Source of the DNA: Comamonadaceae bacterium CG12_big_fil_rev_8_21_14_0_65_59_15
GTDB lineage: Bacteria > Pseudomonadota > Gammaproteobacteria > Burkholderiales > Burkholderiaceae_C
Direction of reading: 5' to 3'
DNA length: 64,000 bases
NCBI GenBank assembly: GCA_002786915.1
Contig: PCUV01000077.1
Coordinates: 62,001-126,000, forward strand
Below the pieces are notes generated by a model. It was not told the origin of the DNA. It ran no database searches and was given only the letters and a program-made list of their open reading frames with translations. Of this stretch, positions 9,101-16,125 are shown piece after piece. Within the stretch, counting starts at the first letter, position 1, and the number at the start of each line of letters is the position of its first letter. A program made the translations under genes and the position numbers.

Positions 9101-9342
9101 TGACCTCGCTGGCGTTCACGCTGGGCGTGCTGCCGCTGGCGCTGGCCAGTGGGGCTGGGTCGGCCAGCCAGCGCGCGATTGGCACCGGGGTGATTGGCGG
9201 CATCCTGAGCGGCACCACGCTGGCGGTGCTGTTTGTGCCGATCTTTTTTGTCGTGGTGCGCGGCTTGTTCCACGACAGCGCGCGCCAACAAGCACTGCAC
9301 GCCGAGCAGGCCGCGCACATGGGAGTCCATACCGATGTCTGA
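6187..9342 (+). CDS. RND multidrug efflux pump, HAE1/AcrB family, 1051 aa
   Basis: The full-length protein begins MAKFFIDRPIFAWVIALFI, the usual first helix of HAE1 pumps. The proton-relay pair Asp407-Asp408 is present in GIVVDDAIVVVENVERIM at the same numbering as in AcrB, and the helix-10 lysine is in SSKNAILIIEFAKD. Two large periplasmic porter loops and 12 membrane helices are evident. It exports hydrophobic or amphipathic compounds using the proton gradient, as a trimer docked to the adaptor and the outer-membrane factor. A GAGGAG-like ribosome site precedes the ATG. Its last 8 bases overlap the start of the outer-membrane factor gene, so the two are translationally coupled. No truncation is seen. 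Confidence 0.96.
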   Translation: MAKFFIDRPIFAWVIALFIVVMGAVAITQLPIAQYPPVAPPSIVISASYPGASAQTLEDSVLSIVEQEMNGSPGLIYMESVAQANGTGSITLSFQPGTNPDLAQVDVQNRLSRATPRLPSAVTQQGVRVDKARSNFLLFAILSSDDPKLDPIALGDYASRSVLPEIQRINGVGQAQLFGTERAMRVWIDPAKLVSFNLSAAEVTAAIRAQNAQVSAGEIGSLPNVAVQGIAATVVVNGQLGSVADFGNVVLRANTDGSSVRLKDVARIELGAQSYATAARLNGKPSTGIGVQLSPSGNALATAKAVRARMTELEKFFPQGMTWTIPYDSSRFIETSLRQVAETLLEAIALVFLVMFLFMQDWRYTLIPTIVVPVSLLGTFAALLAYGFSINVLTMFAMVLVIGIVVDDAIVVVENVERIMSEEGLPPVQATRKAMGQIQGAIIGVTVVLIAVFVPLAFFNGSIGNIYRQFAAVMGTSIAFSAFLALSLTPALCATLLKPVAAGHHHAKSGFFGWFNRGFARTAKGYEGGVARLLPHAARYLVVYGVIVAVAALLYQRLPTSFLPNEDQGNMLVNVQLPPGATRARTQAVMEQVEGFVLKQPEVNSMVSVLGFSFSGQGQNAALAFVTLKDWAERTGPGSSAQALAGRAFGALMSIRDAFIFPLSPPPIPELGSSSGFSLRLQDRAGLGHDALLAARNQLLGLASKSKVVTQVRPDGLEDAPQLQLDIDRDQASALGVGFEAINSVISTALGSSYANDFPNAGRLQRVVVQADAPARMQPEDLLKLNVTNNKGQMVPLAAFASTRWVTGAMQTVRYNGYPAMRIGGSAAPGYSTGAALQEMETLASQLPPGFGFEWTGTSREEKLAGSQAMILYGFAILAVFLCLAALYESWSIPLAVILVVPLGVLGVIVATLLRAYANDVYFQVGLITIIGLSSKNAILIIEFAKDLQAQGKSVVESALAAAHLRFRPIVMTSLAFTLGVLPLALASGAGSASQRAIGTGVIGGILSGTTLAVLFVPIFFVVVRGLFHDSARQQALHAEQAAHMGVHTDV

Positions 9343-10798
9343 TTTTTATAAGCGTTTTAGGCCTCTAGCCCTTTATTCAACAGGGCTAGTAGCTACTGTT
9401 TTTATAGCTGGATGTGCCCTGATACCGGCGTTTGAACGCCCGCCTGCCCCGGTGGCCAGCGCCTGGCCGGTGTCTGCCAACGTGGCTGATGCCAGCGCCA
9501 CCAACGCGGCCAGCGCCACACCCAGTTGGCAAAGCTACTTGACCGACCCCACCCTGCGCCAGCTGGTAACGACGGCACTGCACCACAACCGTGACCTGCG
9601 CGTGGCCACGCTCAACATCGAACAGGCGCGCGCGCAGCTCGGCCTGCGCCGCGCCGACCAGTTCCCCACGGTCAACGCGGCCGTCAGCGGGGCACGCACC
9701 CCCACCAGCGCCGGCGGCATCAGCAGCACCTACAGCGCCGGTTTGACGGTGACCGCCTACGAGCTCGACTTTTTTGGCCGCGTCGCCAGCCTGAAAGAGC
9801 AGGCGCTGGCCCAATACCTGGCCACCACCGAAGCAGCGCAGGCCGCACAGCTGAGTCTGATGGCCACCGTAGCGCAAGGCTGGCTGGCACTGCTGGCCGA
9901 CGAGGAGCTGCTGGCCGCGTCCACCCAGACGCTGGCCACGCGGGAAGACTCGCTCAGGCTGGTTGCGCTCAAAACCCGCTACGGTGCCGCATCCGATCTG
10001 GAACTGCGCCTGGCGCAGACCCTGCGCGAAAGTGCGCGCGTCACGCTGGCGCAACAGCAGCGCCAACGCGCGCTGGATGAAAACGCCCTGGCGCTGGTGC
10101 TGGGCCAGGCGCTGCCGGCCACCAGCCGTGCCGTGCTGATAGCTCCTGCCCCGTTGCCACACTCAAGCCGTCTAGCTGCGCTGCGTTTTGCTGACTTGCC
10201 CGCCGGGCTGCCGTCCGACCTGCTGGCACGCCGCCCCGACATTCGCGCAGCAGAGCAAGCGCTGATCGCCAGCAACGCCAACATCGGCGCGGCGCGAGCG
10301 GCATTTTTCCCGCGCATTGCCCTGACAGCCGGGGTCGGCTCGGCCAGCACCGAACTGGCTGGCCTGTTCAAGGACGGCTCCTGGGGCTGGACGCTGGCAC
10401 CGCAACTGCTGCTGCCCATTTTTGATGCCGGGCGCAACCAGGCCAGCCTGGACGCCGCCCGCGTGGGGCGCGACATCGCCGTGGCGCAGTACGAAAAGTC
10501 GATCCAGAGCGCCTTTCGCGAAGTGGCCGACGCACTGGCCACGCGCAGCACATTGAGCCAGCAACTGCAGGCCAGCACCGCGCTGCTGCAAGCCGAATCG
10601 GAGCGTGCGCGCCTGACCCAACTGCGTCTGGATGCGGGTGCCGCCAGCCAGCTCGACTGGCTGGATGCCCAGCGCAGCCAGTTTGCCGCGCAGCAGGCGC
10701 TGGTGCTAACGCAGCTGGCCGCGCTGCAAAACCAGGTGCTGCTGTACAAGGTGCTGGGCGGTGCGACACCAGCGCCCGCAAGCTTGATGACAAAATAG
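9335..10798 (+). CDS. RND efflux outer-membrane factor lipoprotein (OprM/NodT family), 487 aa
   Basis: The mature part shows the twofold OMF repeat: an equatorial start (WQSYLTDPTLRQLVTTAL), a helical pair with LNIEQARAQLGLRRADQFPT, the Leu-rich DLLARRPDIRAAEQALIASN motif typical of the second half, and a final helix ending in ALQNQVLLYKVLGG. The signal peptide ends in a lipobox IAGC (Cys27). The start at 9335 overlaps the pump gene by 8 bp. It forms the trimeric channel that completes the efflux system. Oddly, most of the signal peptide is encoded by a copy of the dispersed repeat (9360-9407), so the signal sequence appears to have been replaced or built from that repeat. Confidence 0.95.
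   Translation: MSDFYKRFRPLALYSTGLVATVFIAGCALIPAFERPPAPVASAWPVSANVADASATNAASATPSWQSYLTDPTLRQLVTTALHHNRDLRVATLNIEQARAQLGLRRADQFPTVNAAVSGARTPTSAGGISSTYSAGLTVTAYELDFFGRVASLKEQALAQYLATTEAAQAAQLSLMATVAQGWLALLADEELLAASTQTLATREDSLRLVALKTRYGAASDLELRLAQTLRESARVTLAQQQRQRALDENALALVLGQALPATSRAVLIAPAPLPHSSRLAALRFADLPAGLPSDLLARRPDIRAAEQALIASNANIGAARAAFFPRIALTAGVGSASTELAGLFKDGSWGWTLAPQLLLPIFDAGRNQASLDAARVGRDIAVAQYEKSIQSAFREVADALATRSTLSQQLQASTALLQAESERARLTQLRLDAGAASQLDWLDAQRSQFAAQQALVLTQLAALQNQVLLYKVLGGATPAPASLMTK
9360..9407 (+). repeat. Comamonadaceae-type dispersed repeat, copy 2, inside a signal peptide
   Basis: GGCCTCTAGCCCTTTATTCA then GGGCTAGTAGCTACTGTTTT and TATAG. It lies in frame within codons about 9-25 of the outer-membrane factor gene and encodes most of its signal peptide. 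Confidence 0.7.
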
Positions 10799-10834
10799 GC
10801 CTGAAGCCTTTGCAAAATAAGCGCATACAGCTAT
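10797..10834 (+). repeat. Comamonadaceae-type dispersed repeat, copy 3
   Basis: AGGCCTGAAGCCTTTGCAAA followed by ATAAGCGCATACAGCTAT. It begins at the stop codon of the outer-membrane factor gene and its end includes the ATG of the next gene (10833). Confidence 0.65.
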
Positions 10835-11288
10835 GAAAACAAGAGTTGTTTTGCGGGCATGGTGGCCCTTGCTGTGGCTGGCCGCGTACAGCACCACGCA
10901 CGCCGACACCAGCCCCGCAGATCCGGCCGCTCCTGCCAACCTGAGCTGTGCGCGCACCAGCAACTGTGTCAATACGCTGGCGGGCTCCGAGCTGCAACCG
11001 CTGGCTTTTAGCGACCCGCCTGCGCAGGCGTGGCAGCGCCTGCACCAACTGCTGCAACGCGACCCGCAACTGCAGATCACCCACTTCACTGAGGATCAGA
11101 TCGACGTGGTGGCCACCACTCGCTGGCTGGGCTTCAAGGATGACGTGCGCTTTGTGCTGGACACACACGCCAAGCAGATTCACTTTCGCTCCATGTCGCG
11201 CGTGGGCCGCTACGACTTTGGCAAAAACGCCTCGCGTATGCGCGACATCGCACAGCAGTTCCAGACCACGCCCGGCATAACGCCATAA
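10833..11288 (+). CDS. DUF1499-family exported protein, 151 aa
   Basis: The first 24 residues are a signal peptide (MKTRVVLRAWWPLLWLAAYS, then ending near THA|DT). The mature part has the DUF1499 pattern: NCVNTL near the start, AWQRLHQLL, a central VVATTRWLGFKDDVRFVLD and the final RSMSRVGRYDFGKNASRMR. Function of the family is unknown; members are found in the periplasm or membrane of many Gram-negative bacteria. It follows the efflux operon by only 34 bp and may be co-transcribed, although the dispersed repeat in the gap supplies its start codon. Presence of all conserved blocks suggests that it is intact. Confidence 0.8.
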   Translation: MKTRVVLRAWWPLLWLAAYSTTHADTSPADPAAPANLSCARTSNCVNTLAGSELQPLAFSDPPAQAWQRLHQLLQRDPQLQITHFTEDQIDVVATTRWLGFKDDVRFVLDTHAKQIHFRSMSRVGRYDFGKNASRMRDIAQQFQTTPGITP

Positions 11289-11302
11289 CCGAAAGTTATC
11301 TA

Positions 11303-11463
11303 AGGGCTTGTTCGCAAATAATCTATCCATTTGGCGAGCCATATTTGGGCGCACTGCGTTGTTGCAAATCGCTTGTGCAGCAGAGCTGCACGGCGCGCCT
11401 TGCGCCTAGCATTGCATCCCAACTCCAGCAGCCAAATGCACAGCTTATTCACGAACAAGCCCT
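11303..11463. mobile_element. MITE-like element with imperfect terminal inverted repeats
   Basis: The left end AGGGCTTGTTCGCAAATAA (11303-11321) is the inverse of the right end (11445-11463), reading AGGGCTTGTTCGTGAATAA on the minus strand, 17 of 19 bases alike. Complementarity continues inward (CATTTGG / CCAAATG), so the whole 161 bp could fold. There is no coding capacity. No clear target duplication is visible. It lies between the DUF1499 gene and ybiB and would be transcribed into the ybiB leader. Confidence 0.7.
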
Positions 11464-11485
11464 GGCTCACGGACAATCACGCCCC

Positions 11486-12403
11486 ATGAGCATCGCCCAC
11501 TACATCAAGGACATCGGCCGCGGCAAAGAAGGCGCGCGCCATTTGAGTCGCGCACACGCAGCCGACCTGTTTGGCCAGGTGCTCGACGGCGCTGTGACCG
11601 ATCTGGAAGTGGGCGCGTTCTGCATCGCCATGCGCATCAAGGGCGAAACCCCGCAAGAAATGGCCGGGTTTCTGGACGCCACCCGCGCCCGCCTGTGCAC
11701 CATCCCCACCCACGGTTGCCCCACGGTGGTGCTGCCCAGCTACAACGGCGCGCGTAAATTGCCGGTGTTGACCGCCTTGCTGGCGCTGCTGCTAGCGCGC
11801 CAGGGCTTGGCGGTGGTGGTGCATGGGCACGCCACCGAAGCCACCCGGGTTTCTACGCAAAATGTGCTTCTAGCCCTTGGTATACAAGCGCAAGCAGCTA
11901 TAGTTTCAATAACAGTTGGCGAGGTGCAATTTGTCCCCACCGCACTGTTGTGCCCCGGTCTGGCGCGGTTGCTGGCGGTGCGCCAGGTGGTGGGCCTGCG
12001 CAACCCGGCGCACAGCCTGGTCAAGCTGCTGAACCCCTGCGACGGCCCGGCCACGCTGGTCACCAGCTACACCCACCCCGAATACGCCACCGCCATGACC
12101 AACACGTTGACGCTGCTGGGTGCCACCGCCCTGCTGCTGCGTGGCACCGAGGGCGAGCCCGTGGCCGATGCGCGCCGCACCCCGGCCATGGATGCCCTGC
12201 AGCTAGGGAGCGTCACGCGCGTGCAAGAGGCACAAACGGGTTCGCTGGCGCAGTTACCCAATTTACCTGCCCCGGATGCAGCGGCCACGGCACAGTGGAT
12301 TGCCCGGGTCATGAACGGCGAAATCCCCGTGCCTGAGCCCATCGCGCAACAGGTGGCACACATCGTGCGTCTGTCAGCACAAAAAATGAGGACGACACCA
12401 TGA
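11486..12403 (+). CDS. ybiB: YbiB/TrpD2-type glycosyl transferase-fold DNA-binding protein, 305 aa
   Basis: The protein resembles anthranilate phosphoribosyltransferase (TrpD): an N-terminal helical domain (LSRAHAADLFGQVLDGAVTD, IAMRIKGETPQEMAGF) and a TrpD-like core (LPSYNGARKLPVLTALLALL, VVHGHATEATRVSTQNVL, GLRNPAHSLVKLLNP). The glycine-rich PRPP motif is altered (no GTGGD), as in YbiB, which binds nucleic acid and is SOS-linked in E. coli. The ATG at 11486 gives the best fit to the family; the open frame extends into the MITE-like element but those residues do not belong. Its stop overlaps cobA by ATGA. One copy of the dispersed repeat lies within the gene (11867-11902). Confidence 0.85.
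   Translation: MSIAHYIKDIGRGKEGARHLSRAHAADLFGQVLDGAVTDLEVGAFCIAMRIKGETPQEMAGFLDATRARLCTIPTHGCPTVVLPSYNGARKLPVLTALLALLLARQGLAVVVHGHATEATRVSTQNVLLALGIQAQAAIVSITVGEVQFVPTALLCPGLARLLAVRQVVGLRNPAHSLVKLLNPCDGPATLVTSYTHPEYATAMTNTLTLLGATALLLRGTEGEPVADARRTPAMDALQLGSVTRVQEAQTGSLAQLPNLPAPDAAATAQWIARVMNGEIPVPEPIAQQVAHIVRLSAQKMRTTP
11867..11902 (+). repeat. Comamonadaceae-type dispersed repeat, copy 4, inside ybiB
   Basis: CTTCTAGCCCTTGGTATACA followed by AGCGCAAGCAGCTATA. It is read in frame as LLALGIQAQAAI within the TrpD-like core. Confidence 0.7.
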
Positions 12404-13272
12404 CACACCCCAGCCCCCCCACGCCCGGTCCGCAGAGCATCGGCCACGTGATTCACCACAACGCGTTGCCAACGCAACGCTCACTCACCAGCACAGGCCA
12501 TTGCACCCTGGTGGGGGCCGGCCCGGGCGATCCCGATCTGCTGACGATCAAGGCGCTCAAGGCCATCCAGAGCGCCAGCGTGCTGCTGGTGGACGACCTG
12601 GTCAGCCCCGAGATCGTGGCGCTGGCACGCCCGGGCACGCGCGTGGTGTGGGTGGGCAAGCGCGGCGGCTGCCGCTCTACGCCGCAGGCATTCATTGAAA
12701 AACTCATCCTGATGGCGGTGCGTGAGGGGGAACACGTGGTGCGGCTCAAGGGCGGTGACCCATTTGTGTTTGGGCGCGGTGGCGAAGAAATGGAGCACCT
12801 GCAGGCCGCAGGTGTGGCCGTGTCGGTGGTTAACGGCATTACCGCCGGGCTGGCCGCCGTCACCTCCTTGGGCGCGCCGCTGACGCATCGCGACCATGCC
12901 CGGGGGGTCATTTTTGTCACTGGTCACGCCTCGCCCTATGGACAAGACACCGACTGGCTGGCACTGGCCCAAGCGGCGCACACCGCGCGCCTGACGCTGG
13001 TGATTTACATGGGCGTGCGCGCCGCAGAGCCGATTCAGCAGGCGCTATTGCAGGGGCTGGATGCCCATACGCCGGTGGCCATCGTGCAGAACGCCAGCTT
13101 GCCTGAGCAGCGCCATGCGTTGTGCCGACTTGACCAGATGCGCGCCACCATGGTGCAGCAGCAATTGGGCAGCCCCAGCGTGATCGTGATCGGCGACGTG
13201 CTGCAAGGCCTGTTTGCGCTGCAAACAACATCCGATGCCAGTGCAGGCGCAAATCGGCTTGCATGCGCGTGA
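12400..13272 (+). CDS. cobA: Uroporphyrinogen-III C-methyltransferase, 290 aa
   Basis: This SAM-dependent enzyme methylates uroporphyrinogen III at C2 and C7 to precorrin-2, the entry to siroheme and cobalamin. The family motifs are clear: VGAGPGDPDLLTIKAL (SAM site), VLLVDDLVSPEI, GKRGG, RLKGGDPFVFGRGGEE, GITAGLAAVTSLGAPLTHRD and IYMGV. The first about 30 residues are extra and low-complexity, so an internal start is possible, but the ATG at 12400 overlaps the ybiB stop (ATGA), which argues for coupling. In many Comamonadaceae a cobA of this kind is tied to nitrate/nitrite assimilation; no nasA or nirB is visible here. Confidence 0.92.
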   Translation: MTHPSPPTPGPQSIGHVIHHNALPTQRSLTSTGHCTLVGAGPGDPDLLTIKALKAIQSASVLLVDDLVSPEIVALARPGTRVVWVGKRGGCRSTPQAFIEKLILMAVREGEHVVRLKGGDPFVFGRGGEEMEHLQAAGVAVSVVNGITAGLAAVTSLGAPLTHRDHARGVIFVTGHASPYGQDTDWLALAQAAHTARLTLVIYMGVRAAEPIQQALLQGLDAHTPVAIVQNASLPEQRHALCRLDQMRATMVQQQLGSPSVIVIGDVLQGLFALQTTSDASAGANRLACA

Positions 13273-13296
13273 CAAGCCGTGCGAGCTAGCTATAAT
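13269..13296 (+). promoter_or_regulatory. Strong sigma-70-like promoter for rpsU
   Basis: GTGACA (13269-13274) and a perfect TATAAT (13291-13296) are 16 bases apart. This leaves a leader of roughly 120 bases before rpsU. Confidence 0.7.
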
Positions 13297-13421
13297 CCCC
13301 GGCTTTGCTGGCAAAACTCCGCTGCCTGATCAACCTTAAAGCGGAGAACTTCGCACGACGCTCAGGTTTTGGCCCGATCTTCCTTCACCTGAAGTCTGCA
13401 CATTTTGAGTATTTTTGTTCA

Positions 13422-13634
13422 ATGACCACCATTCGTGTTAAAGAAAACGAGCCTTTTGACGTAGCACTGCGTCGCTTCAAACGCACCATTGAAAAACTCG
13501 GTCTACTGACCGACCTGCGCGCCCGTGAGTTTTATGAAAAGCCCACCGCCGAGCGCAAGCGCAAAAAAGCCGCCGCCGTCAAGCGCAACTACAAGCGCAT
13601 CCGCGCGATGCAGCTGCCTAAAAAGCTATTCTGA
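13422..13634 (+). CDS. rpsU: 30S ribosomal protein S21, 70 aa
   Basis: The sequence [20 protein letters not shown], continuing with [17 protein letters not shown] and ending in a basic tail, is characteristic of bacterial S21, a small-subunit protein involved in initiation. Length is normal (about 70 aa). The frame is open further upstream, but the ATG at 13422 matches the family start. It is preceded by a strong promoter at 13269-13296 and followed by a REP palindrome and a terminator (13710-13746). YqeY comes next, as in most proteobacteria; the usual dnaG and rpoD are not downstream. Confidence 0.97.
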   Translation: MTTIRVKENEPFDVALRRFKRTIEKLGLLTDLRAREFYEKPTAERKRKKAAAVKRNYKRIRAMQLPKKLF

Positions 13635-13640
13635 TCATTT

Positions 13641-13683
13641 GCGGGACAGACCAAGATTTGCCCAGCAAATTTGCTCTGTCCGC
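13641..13683. repeat. REP-like palindrome after rpsU
   Basis: GCGGGACAGACCAAGATTTG at the left and CAAATTTGCTCTGTCCGC at the right form an inverted repeat. It is the same family as the tandem copies at 55431-55613 (GGGACAGACCAAGATTT ... AAATTTGCTCTGTCCC). Confidence 0.85.
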
Positions 13684-13709
13684 AACAGATCACGGCTTAG
13701 CAGCCACTC

Positions 13710-13746
13710 AAAAAGCTCGCCGGGGACGCTCAGGCGGGCTTTTTTG
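13710..13746 (+). terminator. Rho-independent terminator after rpsU
   Basis: AAAAAGCTCGCC pairs with GGCGGGCTTTTTT across an 11-base loop, and the T-run ends the stem. It should limit read-through from the strong rpsU promoter into yqeY. Confidence 0.85.
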
Positions 13747-13795
13747 TTGTTGAAGCTTCCCAGCCACGCCCTTTCCACCCTTACCGGAGCCTGCC

Positions 13796-14242
13796 ATGTC
13801 GCTCAAAGACCAGATCACCGAAGATATGAAAACCGCCATGCGCGCCCACGACAGCGTGCGCCTGGGCACCATCCGCCTGCTGCTGGCGGCGGTCAAGCAA
13901 AAAGAAGTCGATGAGCGCGTGGTGGTGGACGACGTGATGCTGGTGGGCATCATCGACAAGCTGATCAAGCAGCGCAAAGACTCGGTCGCCGCCTACACGC
14001 AGGCGCAGCGCATGGATTTGGCAGACAAGGAAAGCGACGAGATCAAGGTGCTGCAGGCCTACCTGCCGCAACGCCTGAGCGCCGAAGAAGTGACCGCGGC
14101 CGTGGCCGCCATCGTGACCAGCCTGGGTGCCAAAGGCCCGGCGGACATGGGCAAAGTGATGGGCGCCGTCAAGGCCCAGTTGGCCGGCAAGGCCGACATG
14201 GCGCTGGTCTCGCAAGCCGTCAAGGCTGCCCTGGCCAGCTAA
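13796..14242 (+). CDS. YqeY/GatB-tail domain protein, 148 aa
   Basis: The protein begins MSLKDQITEDMKTAMRAHDS, continues with the family hallmark LGTIRLLLAAVKQKEVDE and LIKQRKDSVAAY, and ends in the GatB-like helical tail (DMGKVMGAVKAQLAGKADM). The fold is shared with the tRNA-binding tail of the amidotransferase GatB, so a role with tRNA or translation is assumed; no enzymatic activity is known. Position behind rpsU is conserved among proteobacteria. Length is normal for the family. Confidence 0.93.
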   Translation: MSLKDQITEDMKTAMRAHDSVRLGTIRLLLAAVKQKEVDERVVVDDVMLVGIIDKLIKQRKDSVAAYTQAQRMDLADKESDEIKVLQAYLPQRLSAEEVTAAVAAIVTSLGAKGPADMGKVMGAVKAQLAGKADMALVSQAVKAALAS

Positions 14243-14265
14243 AGCCGTGTAAAACCCGGACTCGC

Positions 14266-15573
14266 TTGGCCACGTTGCCCCAAACCCTGCGCTACACGCT
14301 GGTGTCGCTGCGTGCGCTGCTGAGTTCGGCCGGACCGTTTGTGCTTCTGGCCGCAGCGCTCTTGGCCTTGGCGTACCTTTGGCTCGACCCGATCCCGCCG
14401 CGCCAGGTCACCTTGGCCACTGGCCCGGCACAGAGTGCCTACGACGAATTTGGCAAGCGCTACGCCACCGCGCTGGCAGCCTACGGCATTGAGGTCCGGC
14501 TGCTGGAATCCGAAGGCGCGGCACAAAACCTGCAATGGCTGCTGGACGGCAAAGTGGACCTGGCCTTTGTGCAGGGTGGCAACGGCGACGCGCGTTCCGA
14601 AGAACAGCAACAACTGCAGTCGCTGGGCAGTCTGTTTGTCGAGCCGCTATGGCTGTTTTACCGCAGCCCCAAAGCTCTGAGCGCGCTGACTGACTTTGCA
14701 GCACTGCGCATGAATGTGGGCACGCCCGGCAGCGGTGTGCCGCGGCTGATGAGCCAGTTATTCGACCTGAACCGCATGGATGAGGGCACGCTCAAGCTCA
14801 GCCACCTGTCGCAAACCCCGGCCACGGTGGCGTTTCTGGACGGCCAGATCGACGCCCTGCTGTTTGCCTCGGCACCCGAATCACCCATGGTGCAAATGCT
14901 GCTGCAAACGCCCGGTGTGCGGCTGCTACAGGTGGCGCAAAACGAAGCCTATGCACGCCGCTTTTCTTTTCTGACCCCTGTCACGCTGCCGCGCGGTGTG
15001 GTCGATCTGGCCCGCGATATGCCAGCACACGACGTGAAGCTGGTAGCGACCACCACCACGCTGCTGGCGCGCCCCACGGTGCACCCGGCCATCGTGCAAC
15101 TGATGGCGCAGACGGCGCTGCGTCTGCACGGGCAGGCCGGCTGGTTCAGCCGCGCGCGTGAGTTTCCCAATGTTGAACACACCGAATTCAACCTCTCGGA
15201 CGAAGCCTTGCGCGCCATCCGCAACGGCCCACCGCTGCTGCAACGCTATCTGCCGTTTGCCTACGCCAATCTGATTGAACGCATGTGGCTGGCGCTGGGC
15301 ATCATCCTGGCCATTTTGTTGCCGCTGAGCCGCATCGTGCCGCCGCTGTATGAGTTTCGCATCCGCTCACGCGTGTTTCGCTGGTACGGGCAACTGCGCA
15401 GCGTCGAAGACCGCGCCGCGCTGGCCGATACCTCTACCGCAGACCTGGTGGAAGAACTGCGCCAACTGGAAATGCGGGTGGAAAAAGTCAACGTGCCGTT
15501 GTCCTATGCCGACGAGCTGTACGCGCTGCGCAACCACATCGAGCGCGTGCGACTGCGATTGCAAGGCAGTTGA
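14266..15573 (+). CDS. TAXI-family TRAP-type solute-binding protein with C-terminal membrane helix, 435 aa
   Basis: An N-terminal membrane segment (PFVLLAAALLALAYLWL) anchors a TAXI-type binding domain: QVTLATGPAQSAYDEFGKRY, VDLAFVQGG, MNVGTPGSGV and LSQTPATVAFLDGQIDALLF. Near residue 345 a second membrane helix follows (MWLALGIILAILLPLSRIV), then a cytoplasmic helical tail of about 75 residues with coiled-coil character (STADLVEELRQLEMRVEKVN). Classical TAXI proteins are soluble periplasmic and encoded with TRAP permease genes; no permease is nearby, and the second membrane helix suggests a sensor or adapter role, which is inference. The start is a TTG at 14266 with a weak ribosome site; a later start would cut the membrane segment. 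Confidence 0.82.
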   Translation: MATLPQTLRYTLVSLRALLSSAGPFVLLAAALLALAYLWLDPIPPRQVTLATGPAQSAYDEFGKRYATALAAYGIEVRLLESEGAAQNLQWLLDGKVDLAFVQGGNGDARSEEQQQLQSLGSLFVEPLWLFYRSPKALSALTDFAALRMNVGTPGSGVPRLMSQLFDLNRMDEGTLKLSHLSQTPATVAFLDGQIDALLFASAPESPMVQMLLQTPGVRLLQVAQNEAYARRFSFLTPVTLPRGVVDLARDMPAHDVKLVATTTTLLARPTVHPAIVQLMAQTALRLHGQAGWFSRAREFPNVEHTEFNLSDEALRAIRNGPPLLQRYLPFAYANLIERMWLALGIILAILLPLSRIVPPLYEFRIRSRVFRWYGQLRSVEDRAALADTSTADLVEELRQLEMRVEKVNVPLSYADELYALRNHIERVRLRLQGS

Positions 15574-15805
15574 CGCCGGTTGTGCTGCCGCAGCGCCCCG
15601 CTTTGGGTGCACAGATTCAGCGTCTCAGGGTTTGTGCTGTTTACCTGGCCCGCGCGGCAGATCATGCGTACTCCGGCGATCGTGACCGCTGATTCCGATC
15701 GATCGGGGGCAGTGCGCCATAGGCAACTGACTGGCTTCAGCGCCAACAGGTCGTCGGGTTCTGCACAGGTTCAGTGGGCCAGATCACTGAAATGAAGGCG
15801 CACAT

Positions 15806-15843
15806 AAAAAAGGTAGGGCCCGTAAAGAACCCCACCTTTTTTT
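15806..15843. terminator. Bidirectional rho-independent terminator
   Basis: AAAAAAGGTAGGG pairs with CCCCACCTTTTTTT, giving a stem with an A-run on one side and a T-run on the other, so it works for transcripts from either direction. The TAXI gene ends about 230 bp to the left. Confidence 0.75.
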
Positions 15844-15887
15844 GTGCTTCCTCAGGTATGGGAAGCGGTATGACGGCAAAGCGTCAT

Positions 15888-15920
15888 TCAGATGTGAGCG
15901 TAAGTGTGGTCCATGATCAT
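15888..15920 (-). CDS. Possible leader peptide or small RNA reading frame, 10 aa
   Basis: The minus strand reads MIMDHTYAHI and stop. GGAG lies eight bases before the ATG at 15920, and the terminator at 15806-15843 follows about 45 bases after the stop. The layout resembles a short transcribed unit such as a small RNA or attenuator leader, but no downstream minus-strand gene exists to be regulated. It may be chance. Confidence 0.2.
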   Translation of the reverse strand: MIMDHTYAHI

Positions 15921-16125
15921 CTACGGGGCTCCTTCACCGAGTTTGGCATCCCGGTCGCAGGGAAATTCTGCTCCGGATTTTTTGGATAGTCAATCAATTT
16001 TCTGTCAAAAATTTCTGATCGTCGAGACTGACTGGCGATAACGACCGTGGCGCGCGCCGCCACAGGTGTCAGCGTTATTGCGTGTTGCGTCTATCATGAG
16101 CCCCTCTTCACTCAGGAGCAGCTTC

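Larger units (their letters stand above)
15574..16125. other. 552-bp stretch with a bidirectional terminator and a tiny minus-strand frame
   Basis: No convincing protein gene is present. A strong hairpin with T-runs on both strands lies at 15806-15843. On the minus strand a 10-codon frame (15888-15920) with a ribosome-site-like GGAG precedes that hairpin. The short plus-strand open frames have no recognisable family. The right end should hold the promoter of the flavin reductase-like gene. Confidence 0.5.

Noticed and set aside
8173..9330. Open frame of 385 codons antisense to the RND pump gene
   Set aside because: Basic, low-complexity translation; the sense strand encodes a full-length conserved pump.
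15774..15989. Plus-strand 71-codon gene
   Set aside because: It runs through the terminator hairpin and has no conserved features.
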